Assembly (NCBI GenBank): GCA_947177115.1
Contig: CAMWTG010000054.1
Coordinates: 1 to 12,270, forward strand
Length of the DNA: 12,270 nucleotides
Direction: 5' to 3'
Source: an uncultured Clostridia bacterium
Lineage (GTDB): Bacteria > Bacillota > Clostridia > Oscillospirales > Oscillospiraceae
Position 1 is the first letter of the stretch; each line of letters starts with the position of its first letter. A program made the position numbers and the translations under genes. Shown here piece after piece: positions 7,101-12,270 of the stretch. A model generated the notes under the pieces. It ran no database searches. It was not told the origin of the DNA and saw only the letters and a program-made list of their open reading frames with translations.

Positions 7101-7140
7101 AAAAAATGCGCAAGGCGGCTTTTCTCGCCGCCTCGCGCAT
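7101..7140 (-). terminator. Leader terminator (attenuator) upstream of glpP
   Basis: On the - strand a 14-bp stem (7140-7127 with 7119-7106), with one G-U wobble and a 7-nt loop, runs into six T (7106-7101, the first still able to pair). The odd pair is G-U only in - strand RNA (A-C on the other strand), which fixes the orientation. It begins about 22 nt after the predicted transcription start and ends 45 nt before glpP, the place expected for a GlpP-controlled terminator. Confidence 0.88.
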
Positions 7141-7168
7141 CTCAACACTCAGCACAAAGGTCATTTTT

Positions 7169-7197
7169 ATCATAGCAGAAGCGGCGGCGAATTGCAA
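7169..7197 (-). promoter_or_regulatory. Promoter of the glpP operon
   Basis: Read on the - strand: TTGCAA (7197-7192), 17-base spacer, TATGAT (7174-7169), with an extended -10 TGC just before it. Transcription would start near 7162. The resulting leader of about 105 nt contains the terminator at 7140-7101. Confidence 0.75.
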
Positions 7198-7204
7198 GGT
7201 CCAT

Positions 7205-7220
7205 TTCGGAATTTTCCGAA
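7205..7220. promoter_or_regulatory. 16-bp palindrome between divergent promoters
   Basis: TTCGGAA (7205-7211) and TTCCGAA (7214-7220) are inverse complements around TT. The site lies 8 bp upstream of the -35 of the glpP promoter and about 60 bp upstream of the divergent promoter. It could be an activator or repressor site; no ligand can be named from the sequence. Confidence 0.35.
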
Positions 7221-7282
7221 GGTGAATGCACCAAAAATACCGAAAAAAATTTGTCTGATTTACACAAAAAGATTTTGGCGGC

Positions 7283-7311
7283 TTGACAGCAAATAGTGGT
7301 TATGCTATGCT
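7283..7311 (+). promoter_or_regulatory. Promoter of the membrane hydrolase gene
   Basis: TTGACA (7283-7288), 17-base spacer, TATGCT (7306-7311), with TG at 7303-7304 giving an extended -10. Start would be near 7318. It is divergent from the glpP promoter. The distance to the hydrolase ATG gives a leader of about 275 nt. Confidence 0.8.
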
Positions 7312-7358
7312 GATAACAAATTCAGCTAAACGAATATCGCGCTCATGAGTGGAGAGAC

Positions 7359-7395
7359 GAGCATGATGGCCTTGTGGGCTGTCATGCTCTTTTTT
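7359..7395 (+). terminator. Leader terminator (attenuator) upstream of the hydrolase
   Basis: A 13-bp stem (7359-7371 with 7377-7389) including two G-U pairs that form only in + strand RNA, a 5-nt loop and six T (7390-7395). It lies about 40 nt after the predicted start and 200 nt before the gene. The segment 7341-7347 can pair with parts of the left arm in two ways (GCTC with GAGC, TCATG with CATGA), a possible weak antiterminator. Alternatively it ends a small RNA of about 78 nt. Confidence 0.8.
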
Positions 7396-7461
7396 GCACT
7401 GCACGATTTTGTATGTTATTCCTGCGCCTTTATGCAGGGATTGCTATTACTTCCGACCTGA
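7363..7461 (+). CDS. Possible 32-aa hydrophobic leader ORF
   Basis: A 32-codon frame starts at ATG 7363 with GGAGAG (7351-7356) at six bases' spacing. It would encode a mostly hydrophobic peptide with the core MALWAVMLFFALHDFV, compatible with one membrane segment. It overlaps the leader terminator stem, so translation could influence termination. Against it: it is short, its codons (TTG, CTA, TTA, TGT) differ from the neighbouring genes, and hydrophobic frames arise readily in T-rich RNA. Treat as a candidate only. Confidence 0.2.
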   Translation: MMALWAVMLFFALHDFVCYSCAFMQGLLLLPT

Positions 7462-7592
7462 AAGGTCAGAAGAATAGTTGCCATGTTTTGCGGTTGCCGC
7501 TGTTTACAGCGGCGAGCAAAACGGCTTTAATCAAATTTATTATATCCGAATTTTTAATTCGGAAATAATATAAAAATTTTAGGAGGGCTTTT

Positions 7593-9644
7593 ATGAAACT
7601 GAAGAAAAACAAAACAGCAGCCGTTCTGGCCATCGGCCTCGTGCTGATGCTGCTGGGCAGCATCCTGGCCCAGGCATTCCACACCTCGTTCTACTCCGTG
7701 AACGTCTCCCGGGTCTATTTTGACACGGAATCGGGTACTTTATCCGGCCTGCTCTACATGCCCAAGGGCGCGGGCGCGTCCGACCCCCGTCCTACCCTGG
7801 TGACCACCCACGGCTACCTCAACAGCGCCGAGATGCAGGATGCCCCCGCCATCGAGATGTCCCGCCGGGGCTATGTGGTGCTGGCGCTGGACATGTATGA
7901 CCACGGCCATTCCAAGGGCAACGCGGAACATACCGGAGCTTTCTTCAGCTTCTGGCCCACCGCCATCTGGGACGCGGTGCAGTATATGTACCAGCAGGAC
8001 TACGTCCTCAAGGATGCTGATGGCAACGGCGTTCTGGCCGTCAGCGGCCACTCCATGGGCGGCTTCTCCTCCACGGCGGCTGTGTATTACGATGAGCTGG
8101 CCTACCAGCAGACCGGCGTGCGCATGATCAAGGCCCAGCTGTCCGCCGGAGCCGATTATATGTGGACCTCCTATCTGGGGCTGGACGCCGCCACCGGCGC
8201 GGCCAACTTCGGCGGGCGGACCATCGGCAAGATCTGCGCCCACTATGATGAGTTCTTCTTCAACGCTCCTGGTGATGAGGGTACCGTCAATTACAAGGAC
8301 TATGTCTCCACTGTGGACGGACAGATCATCCTGGAGACTATCAGCTACGATGCGGACGGCAACGCCGTTCTGGATCCCAACACCAAGTCCGACACCTGGT
8401 ACCAGACCTCCGATGGAGGCCAGCGCATTATTTATGAACCCAGCGAGATCCATCCGTGGAACCACTTCTCCAAGGGGACCACGGCGAATATGATTTCCTT
8501 CTATGAGACTGCCTTTGCGGAATACAGCGCCAAGCTGAACCCCATGCCCGCCAACAGCCAGATCTGGATGTTCAAGGAGGCCTTTGAGCTGGTGGCCCTG
8601 GTCGGCTTCTTCCTGTTCCTTGCCGCTCTGATCCTGCTGCTGGTGAAGGCTCCCTTCCTGAGCCAGGCGGTGACCGAGCGTCCCGCGCCCCTGCCCGGTG
8701 TTTCCACCCTCCGTGGCAAGGTGGGTACGGTGGTGCTGTTCCTGGTGACCATGCTGATCCCCGCCATCATCTACACCGCCGGTACCGGCGAGGCCAGCCG
8801 CTGGCTGGGCTATGCCGCCATCCTGGCCGCCGTTTCCGGTGTCATCGGCCTGGTGATGACCCTGCTCTCCGGCGAGGCGTCCCAGAAAAAGACCTGGACC
8901 GCCGGTTCCATCGTGGTGATCGTTTCCGGCCTGCTGATGCTGTACATGGTCAAGAAGGGCATCCCCAACGATGCCACCTTCCAGGGCCCCACCGTCAGCA
9001 CCATTGTCACCTGGGCCATCATCTGCGCCTGCATCGCCGCCGTTGTCATGACGGCCGTGTACCTCTTCGGAAACAAGAAGGAGCAGGGCGTTGGCATCGC
9101 CCATTACGGGATCTCCGGCGGCGCAGTCAGTATCGCCGCAGCCTTCTGCACGGCGCTGATCGCCGTTGTGGCCGGATTTGCCTGCGTGTTCCTGGTGGAT
9201 ATCATCTTCAAGGTGGATTTCCGCATCTGGACCTTTGCATTCAAGACCTTCGAGGTCTCTGCCGTGCCCGCCGCGCTGAAGTATATGCCCCTGTTCCTGA
9301 TCTATTACGCCGTGGCCGGTATGGCCTGCGTCTACAACACCAGCTCCGAAAAGCTCCAGGGCGCATGGGGCTACGTCTTGGCGGCGCTGACCAACATGGG
9401 AGGTATTTTCATCTGGCTGGTGCTCCAGTACGGCAAGCTGTTCATCACCGGTTCCGCCTTCTATCCCAATGAGGCCCTGTCCGGCATCCTGCTCTTTGCG
9501 CTGGTGCCCACGCTGGCTATTGCTTCCTGCCTGACCAAGCTGTTCTACAAGAAGACTGGCAACATCTGGACCGCCGTGTTCTTCAACACCATGCTCATGA
9601 CCATGATGACCGTGGCCAACACCACCGTCTATTTCCAGATGTAA
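7593..9644 (+). CDS. Alpha/beta hydrolase fused to a polytopic membrane domain
   Basis: A 683-aa protein. An N-terminal membrane anchor (8-28) is followed by a serine-hydrolase domain (about 40-315), probably on the outer face of the membrane. It shows the oxyanion strand VTTHGY (70-75), LALDMYDHGHS (97-107), the nucleophile elbow SGHSMGG (S154) and a likely catalytic His in EIHPWNH (H287 or H291) just before the domain ends. The remaining half (about 328-683) is a membrane domain of roughly nine or ten helices with no recognisable transporter motif. Ribosome binding site AGGAGG is at 7581-7586. It stands alone, divergent from the glp operon. The substrate is unknown; an ester or lipid at the membrane is plausible from the architecture, but this is inference. 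Confidence 0.88.
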   Translation: MKLKKNKTAAVLAIGLVLMLLGSILAQAFHTSFYSVNVSRVYFDTESGTLSGLLYMPKGAGASDPRPTLVTTHGYLNSAEMQDAPAIEMSRRGYVVLALDMYDHGHSKGNAEHTGAFFSFWPTAIWDAVQYMYQQDYVLKDADGNGVLAVSGHSMGGFSSTAAVYYDELAYQQTGVRMIKAQLSAGADYMWTSYLGLDAATGAANFGGRTIGKICAHYDEFFFNAPGDEGTVNYKDYVSTVDGQIILETISYDADGNAVLDPNTKSDTWYQTSDGGQRIIYEPSEIHPWNHFSKGTTANMISFYETAFAEYSAKLNPMPANSQIWMFKEAFELVALVGFFLFLAALILLLVKAPFLSQAVTERPAPLPGVSTLRGKVGTVVLFLVTMLIPAIIYTAGTGEASRWLGYAAILAAVSGVIGLVMTLLSGEASQKKTWTAGSIVVIVSGLLMLYMVKKGIPNDATFQGPTVSTIVTWAIICACIAAVVMTAVYLFGNKKEQGVGIAHYGISGGAVSIAAAFCTALIAVVAGFACVFLVDIIFKVDFRIWTFAFKTFEVSAVPAALKYMPLFLIYYAVAGMACVYNTSSEKLQGAWGYVLAALTNMGGIFIWLVLQYGKLFITGSAFYPNEALSGILLFALVPTLAIASCLTKLFYKKTGNIWTAVFFNTMLMTMMTVANTTVYFQM

Positions 9645-9666
9645 GGCGTCATGCGGTAAAGAGCGA

Positions 9667-9693
9667 GGGCCGGACCCGTTCGGGGTCCGGCCC
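9667..9693. terminator. GC-rich hairpin between convergent genes
   Basis: An 11-bp perfect stem (9667-9677 with 9683-9693), loop GTTCG. It sits between the ends of the hydrolase (9644) and the WG/SLH gene (9752). Neither side has a proper T run, so it may be a weak bidirectional terminator or an mRNA 3'-end stabiliser. Confidence 0.55.
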
Positions 9694-9751
9694 TTGATCT
9701 GTTCGATCGGTCCGCGCCTTATAACCTGCCGGTCCCCGGCCTGAACGCTCC

Positions 9752-11338
9752 TTACTTCAAGTTCTCAAACATCCGCAGAGCAATTACAAGGGCCTGCTCA
9801 ATGCTGGCGCTGCCTTTGGGGTCGAATTTGTTGTTCCCCACGCCACCAACGATCTCCTTGCCGGACATAAACGCGACCGCGTCCTTGGCATAGCTGCCCA
9901 TGGCATCATCGTCCGCAAAATCCGTGGCGTCCACAGCGGGGATCTCTCCGCCCAGCTTGGTATACACACGGGACAGCATGACCGCAGCCTGCTCGCGGGT
10001 GACAGGGGAATCCGGGTCGAACCTGCCATTGCCAACGCCGCCCACAAAGCCCAGTGCTTCAGCCTGGACGATCATGGGGGCGCTGGTGTCGGAGAAGGGG
10101 CTGTCCCCGGCGGCGGGGGCCGTTTCACCGCTCATGGCTTCGTACAGCTTCACGGAGATGGCGGCGAACTGGGCGCGGGTGATGTTCACACGGTAATCAT
10201 CTCCCAGGCCATCGGCGATCAGGCCGCTGGCGGCGGCGCTGTTCACCAGCTCCTTGGCCCAGTTGCTGACGGAAGCGGTGGCCTCGGCCTCACCGCTAAT
10301 GATGGTGATAAAACCGTAAAGGGGGGGAAGTTCACCATAGTCACCGGAAATATCCGGCACTTGCCCTACCCGCGCCATGCCATCGGAGACGATAGCCGCA
10401 TCGTCATATTGGAAGGGCACGACCTCCTTGCCGGTCTGGTCGATGTAGCCCCACTTGCCGTCCTTCATCGCCGGCGCAAAGCCCTCGGAAAAGCCCCAAG
10501 CATCATCGTATTTGCAGGGAATAACCTCTTTGCCTGTCTTGTCAATAAAACCGTACTTATCGTTTTTTTGCACCAGTGCAAGGCCCCCTGAAAAGGCTCC
10601 TATATAGCTGTAGTTACTGAAAGGAATGACTGTTTCGCCTGTCTGGTCAATATAGCCGCCTTTGCCGTTCAGCCCTACCCCTGCAAGCCCTTCGGAGAAG
10701 AAAACCGCTAAATCATATTGGCATGGAATGACTTCTTTGCCAGTTTTATCAACATAGCCCCATTTGTCACCCTGCTTCACCGCTGCAAGGCCCTCGTAAA
10801 AATAGTCCACTTCATCATATTGGCAAGCGACAGCTTCTTTACCGGCCTTGTCGATAAAGCCCCATTTGCCATCGGCCGCTACCCCCGCAAGGCCCTCGGA
10901 AAAGGGATTTGCGCCCGCATACTGGAAGGGGATGACCTCCTTGCCGGTTTTATCGATGTAGCCGCCCTTATTGCCGTCTATCACCGCCAGCGCAAGACCC
11001 TCAGAAAAGACACTAACAAAGTCATACTCGCAGGGAATGACGATTTCGCCAGTTTTGTCAATAAAACCCCATTTGTCCTTCTGCTGCACTGCCGCAAGGC
11101 CCTCAGAAAAATCGAGCACATCGTCATACTTGGCGGGAATGACGATCTCGCCGGTCTTGTCAATAAACCCGACCCCATCACTCGTTCCTACCCACGCCAG
11201 CCCCTCGTGGAAAGATCCCACGCTTGGAAACTCACAGGGAATAGCATCCTTAAAGGCCGCTTCCGCCGCCATAGCGGGGACAGTCAGGCCCAGGCATAAC
11301 ACCAGAGCCAGCATAAGGGGTAAAAGTCTTTTTCTCAT
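9752..11338 (-). CDS. Exported WG-repeat protein with three SLH domains
   Basis: A 528-aa secreted protein. A signal peptide (1-24, AMA before the likely cut) precedes eight WG repeats of 34-35 residues (43-316) of the pattern FSEGLA..KWGFIDKTGKEVIP..YD, then a degenerate ninth (317-350) with a longer insert. Three SLH-like segments follow: about 357-402 (core ITRAQFAA), 413-463 (core GRFDPDSPVTREQ) and 474-528 (core KFDPKGSASIEQ). SLH domains bind pyruvylated secondary cell-wall polymer, so the repeat region should be displayed on the surface; WG repeats are usually thought to mediate binding. Cys recurs at one repeat position (35, 103, 172, 206, 275), replaced by Phe or Ala in the other repeats. 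AAGGAGA lies 8 nt upstream of the ATG. Monocistronic; ligand unknown. Confidence 0.93.
   Translation of the reverse strand: MRKRLLPLMLALVLCLGLTVPAMAAEAAFKDAIPCEFPSVGSFHEGLAWVGTSDGVGFIDKTGEIVIPAKYDDVLDFSEGLAAVQQKDKWGFIDKTGEIVIPCEYDFVSVFSEGLALAVIDGNKGGYIDKTGKEVIPFQYAGANPFSEGLAGVAADGKWGFIDKAGKEAVACQYDEVDYFYEGLAAVKQGDKWGYVDKTGKEVIPCQYDLAVFFSEGLAGVGLNGKGGYIDQTGETVIPFSNYSYIGAFSGGLALVQKNDKYGFIDKTGKEVIPCKYDDAWGFSEGFAPAMKDGKWGYIDQTGKEVVPFQYDDAAIVSDGMARVGQVPDISGDYGELPPLYGFITIISGEAEATASVSNWAKELVNSAAASGLIADGLGDDYRVNITRAQFAAISVKLYEAMSGETAPAAGDSPFSDTSAPMIVQAEALGFVGGVGNGRFDPDSPVTREQAAVMLSRVYTKLGGEIPAVDATDFADDDAMGSYAKDAVAFMSGKEIVGGVGNNKFDPKGSASIEQALVIALRMFENLK
10390..11215 (-). repeat. In-frame tandem DNA repeats encoding WG units
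   Basis: About eight units of 102 or 105 bp correspond to the 34-35-residue WG repeats. The most constant part is the stretch encoding GFIDKTGKEVIP. Base composition shifts inside the array: units around 10540-10870 are clearly AT-richer than those near the ends and than the SLH region. The units are diverged at the DNA level, so recent slippage is unlikely. Confidence 0.85.
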
Positions 11339-11388
11339 TTTTGTTTCTCCTTCACTTTCTCATTTTTTTGATCTCAACAGTACAGCCG

Positions 11389-11420
11389 CTAGGGGGCGGG
11401 AACCCCAACTCGCCCCCTAG
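11389..11420. other. Hairpin in the WG/SLH upstream region
   Basis: CTAGGGGGCG (11389-11398) and CGCCCCCTAG (11411-11420) form a perfect 10-bp stem with a 12-nt loop. It lies 51 nt upstream of the WG/SLH ATG, downstream of the terminator at 11475-11441. There is no T tail, so it is not an obvious terminator; it could be an mRNA 5' structure or a protein site. Confidence 0.5.
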
Positions 11421-11440
11421 GGCATTCCTGTCGAGACAAC

Positions 11441-11475
11441 AAAAGCGGCGCAGGGCATAATTTCCCTACACCGCT
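11441..11475 (-). terminator. Terminator upstream of the WG/SLH gene
   Basis: On the - strand a 12-bp stem (11475-11464 with 11455-11444), with two G-U wobbles and an 8-nt loop, is followed by TTTTGTTGT. Both wobbles are mismatches on the + strand, so the structure belongs to - strand RNA. It lies 17 nt after the small ORF at 11587-11492 and about 100 nt before the WG/SLH start, so it either ends a short transcript or attenuates the WG/SLH gene. Confidence 0.75.
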
Positions 11476-11491
11476 GAAGCTACGCACACGC

Positions 11492-11587
11492 CTAATCAAT
11501 TCCCCACTTGTAAAATGCATGGGGAACTGGTAAAATAGGTTTTGGCGCAGTATATATCTGCTGTGTGGGAGGTATGGGCTCCTGCAT
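11492..11587 (-). CDS. Possible 31-aa Pro-rich small protein
   Basis: A 31-codon frame (ATG at 11587, TAG at 11494-11492) encodes a Pro-rich peptide beginning MQEPIPPTQQIYTAPKPI and ending YKWGID. It sits between a good promoter (11679-11651) and a terminator (11475-11441) on the same strand, the layout of an independent small gene. No ribosome binding site is at normal spacing; the nearest AAGGAGG is about 20 nt upstream and buried in the hairpin 11590-11621. An in-frame TAA lies five codons before the ATG, so there is no longer version. It could equally be a noncoding RNA with a chance ORF. Confidence 0.3.
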   Translation of the reverse strand: MQEPIPPTQQIYTAPKPILPVPHAFYKWGID

Positions 11588-11589
11588 AG

Positions 11590-11621
11590 GGGCGATGGAG
11601 GATTAGGGCCCTCCTTCGCCC
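11590..11621 (-). other. Hairpin masking a Shine-Dalgarno-like sequence
   Basis: In - strand RNA, GGGCGA-A-GGAGG pairs with CCTCC-A-TCGCCC: 11 bp with one A-A mismatch. The GGAGG is on the 5' arm and is fully paired. It starts about 23 nt after the predicted transcription start and ends just before the ATG of the 31-aa candidate ORF. Confidence 0.55.
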
Positions 11622-11650
11622 TGCCTTTTGCTTCTGTGTCTCGCGAATCC

Positions 11651-11679
11651 ATTGTATACCAAGATACGCCGGATTGCAA
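11651..11679 (-). promoter_or_regulatory. Promoter upstream of the small ORF and WG/SLH gene
   Basis: Read on the - strand: TTGCAA (11679-11674), 17-base spacer, TACAAT (11656-11651). Start would be near 11644. No other convincing promoter lies between here and the WG/SLH ATG at 11338, so that gene probably depends on read-through of the terminator at 11475-11441. Confidence 0.6.
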
Positions 11680-11727
11680 GCACGATTTCGCTTGTTTCGA
11701 CAGGATCGTTTCCTGATCGACAGACTC

Positions 11728-11759
11728 AGGACCGGCCCCTTGCGCGAGGGGCCGGTCCT
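11728..11759 (-). terminator. Hairpin after the ComFB-domain gene
   Basis: A 13-bp perfect stem (11728-11740 with 11747-11759), loop TGCGCG, lies 26 nt after the stop of the ComFB gene. The - strand side lacks a clear T run, while the + strand side is followed by a T-rich but interrupted stretch. Its position supports a terminator for the - strand gene. Confidence 0.65.
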
Positions 11760-11785
11760 TCCTGCTTTTCGCTTTTATGAGGGGT
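11760..11785. other. Short intergenic tail
   Basis: Between the hairpin and the ComFB stop there is only T/C-rich sequence with no further signal. It belongs to the 3' untranslated part of the ComFB transcript. Confidence 0.4.
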
Positions 11786-12270
11786 CTACAGCATCGTTTG
11801 ATCCGCTCCATGCCGGGGGCTTTCCATGACGATCTTGCAGGCCCGGGTAAGCTGAGCAAAAATGGTGCTGTTGTAGCGGCTCTCGTAAACGGTGACCATG
11901 GCGTGAGCCTCCGCCCGGCGGCGCACAATGTAAGAGGGTTGGAGATTAGTCAGGGTCAGCGCCTTCACGTCCGCCTCGCAGCGGGGGCAGGTACACAGAC
12001 CGAACATCCTGATATACCGGGAGGCTTTTTCCTCCACCAAGGCCTCCATAATGTTGACCACGACCAGCTCGTCCGGATCCGGTGCAGGCGGCTTAGGAGC
12101 GGGCGTGGACTTAGGAGCAGATTGGGGTTCAGGGATGGGTTCCGGCTCCGGTTCCACCACCGGTTGGGGTTCGGGAGTGGGGGTCAATTCCAGCTCTGGT
12201 TCCGGTTCTGGTGTAGGTTCCGGTGAGGGAGCGGACTCTGGTTCCGGTTCTTGTCTAGTATCCGCTAATG
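11786..12270 (-). CDS. ComFB-domain protein with Pro-Glu linker, 5' part outside window
   Basis: About 160 C-terminal residues are visible; the frame stays open to the right edge, so the true start is outside. The TTG at 12187 is not a start but Leu within the linker. The first 67 or so visible residues are low-complexity Pro/Glu (repeats such as PEPEPE), then comes a ComFB domain: VVNIMEALVEEK, the Cys cluster LCTCPRCEADVKAL and the LQPSYIV segment. ComFB is named for the Bacillus competence locus; ComFB proteins in cyanobacteria have been reported to bind cyclic dinucleotides, so a signalling role is possible. The long acidic Pro-rich linker suggests that the domain is tethered to another domain or a membrane anchor upstream. 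Function here is unproven. Confidence 0.82.
   Translation of the reverse strand, partial: LADTRQEPEPESAPSPEPTPEPEPELELTPTPEPQPVVEPEPEPIPEPQSAPKSTPAPKPPAPDPDELVVVNIMEALVEEKASRYIRMFGLCTCPRCEADVKALTLTNLQPSYIVRRRAEAHAMVTVYESRYNSTIFAQLTRACKIVMESPRHGADQTML

Larger units (their letters stand above)
7318..7592 (+). promoter_or_regulatory. Long structured 5' leader of the hydrolase gene
   Basis: This AT-richer 275-nt leader holds five predicted hairpins in series: the terminator at 7359-7395; 7418-7425 with 7434-7441; a long one from 7444-7459 to 7463-7477 (three helices of 5, 4 and 5 bp separated by one bulge and one mismatch, loop GAA); a two-tier one, 7485-7491 with 7516-7522 enclosing 7496-7502 with 7507-7513; and 7538-7552 with 7556-7570, ending 10 nt before the AGGAGG at 7581-7586. 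The arrangement suggests a cis-acting RNA. I compared it from memory with common riboswitch consensus elements (c-di-GMP, SAM, TPP, cobalamin, guanidine, T-box) and found no match. Confidence 0.6.

Noticed and set aside
7057..7197. N-terminal extension of GlpP
   Set aside because: It would begin upstream of the predicted transcription start and be translated through the terminator hairpin; the start at 7056 has a good ribosome binding site and matches the family N-terminus.
7394..7422. Second promoter for the hydrolase after the leader terminator
   Set aside because: TTGCAC is followed by no acceptable -10 box at 16-18 bases; the AT-rich TATTAT near 7538 has no matching -35.
7740..9104. 454-codon - strand frame opposite the hydrolase
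   Set aside because: Gly/His/Asp/Gln-rich antisense shadow; the + strand protein has catalytic motifs and membrane helices.
10390..11215. Tandem repeats as a possible CRISPR or noncoding satellite
   Set aside because: The period is 102 or 105 bases in frame with the WG protein units, and the copies are diverged; this is a coding repeat.
11389..11928. 179-codon - strand frame between the WG/SLH and ComFB genes
   Set aside because: It overlaps the ComFB coding region in another frame, runs through two hairpins and has no domain-like sequence.
11777..12226. + strand frame rich in Arg, Gly and Phe at the right edge
   Set aside because: It is the complement of the Pro-Glu linker and ComFB domain; the - strand frame has the conserved Cys cluster.

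Overview
The window looks like chromosomal DNA of a GC-rich anaerobic Clostridia, most likely an Oscillospiraceae-type gut firmicute (Flavonifractor/Lawsonibacter-like). This is inferred from protein families (GlpP, a CheV-like receiver, a YuxH-type EAL/HDOD protein, S-layer-homology export, ComFB), strong AGGAGG-type ribosome binding sites and consensus sigma-A promoters. No mobile element, CRISPR array, tRNA or rRNA is visible.

Layout: (1) Bases 1-1509 (+) hold the C-terminal end of a receiver-domain protein, probably CheV-like, and a degenerate EAL plus HDOD protein, closed by a strong terminator. (2) Bases 1594-2583 (+) hold a compact cassette: a consensus promoter with a 9-bp inverted repeat over the predicted start site, then a small membrane protein, a 66-aa Cro/CI-type regulator and a second small membrane protein, joined by two 4-base ATGA overlaps. 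(3) Bases 7197-2594 (-) hold a four-gene operon: glpP, a Ldh2-family malate/lactate dehydrogenase, malic enzyme and glycerol kinase. A terminator hairpin lies in the leader ahead of glpP, the arrangement expected for antitermination control. (4) Divergent to it, bases 7283-9644 (+) encode an unusual membrane-embedded alpha/beta hydrolase behind a leader of about 275 nt with five predicted hairpins, one of them a terminator. (5) Bases 11338-9752 (-) encode an exported WG-repeat protein with three SLH domains. (6) Between it and the next gene lies a 445-base region with a promoter, a possible 31-aa ORF, a terminator and further hairpins. (7) At the right edge (-) is the C-terminal part of a ComFB-domain protein with a Pro-Glu-rich linker, running off the window.

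Working model: the glp operon joins glycerol phosphorylation to oxidation or decarboxylation of malate-type 2-hydroxyacids under a glycerol-3-phosphate-responsive RNA-binding protein. The WG/SLH protein and the hydrolase act at the cell envelope. A recurring theme is the promoter-to-gene leader holding an intrinsic terminator; it appears upstream of glpP, the hydrolase and the WG/SLH gene. The hydrolase leader, which I could not assign to a known RNA class, is the most promising candidate for something undescribed.
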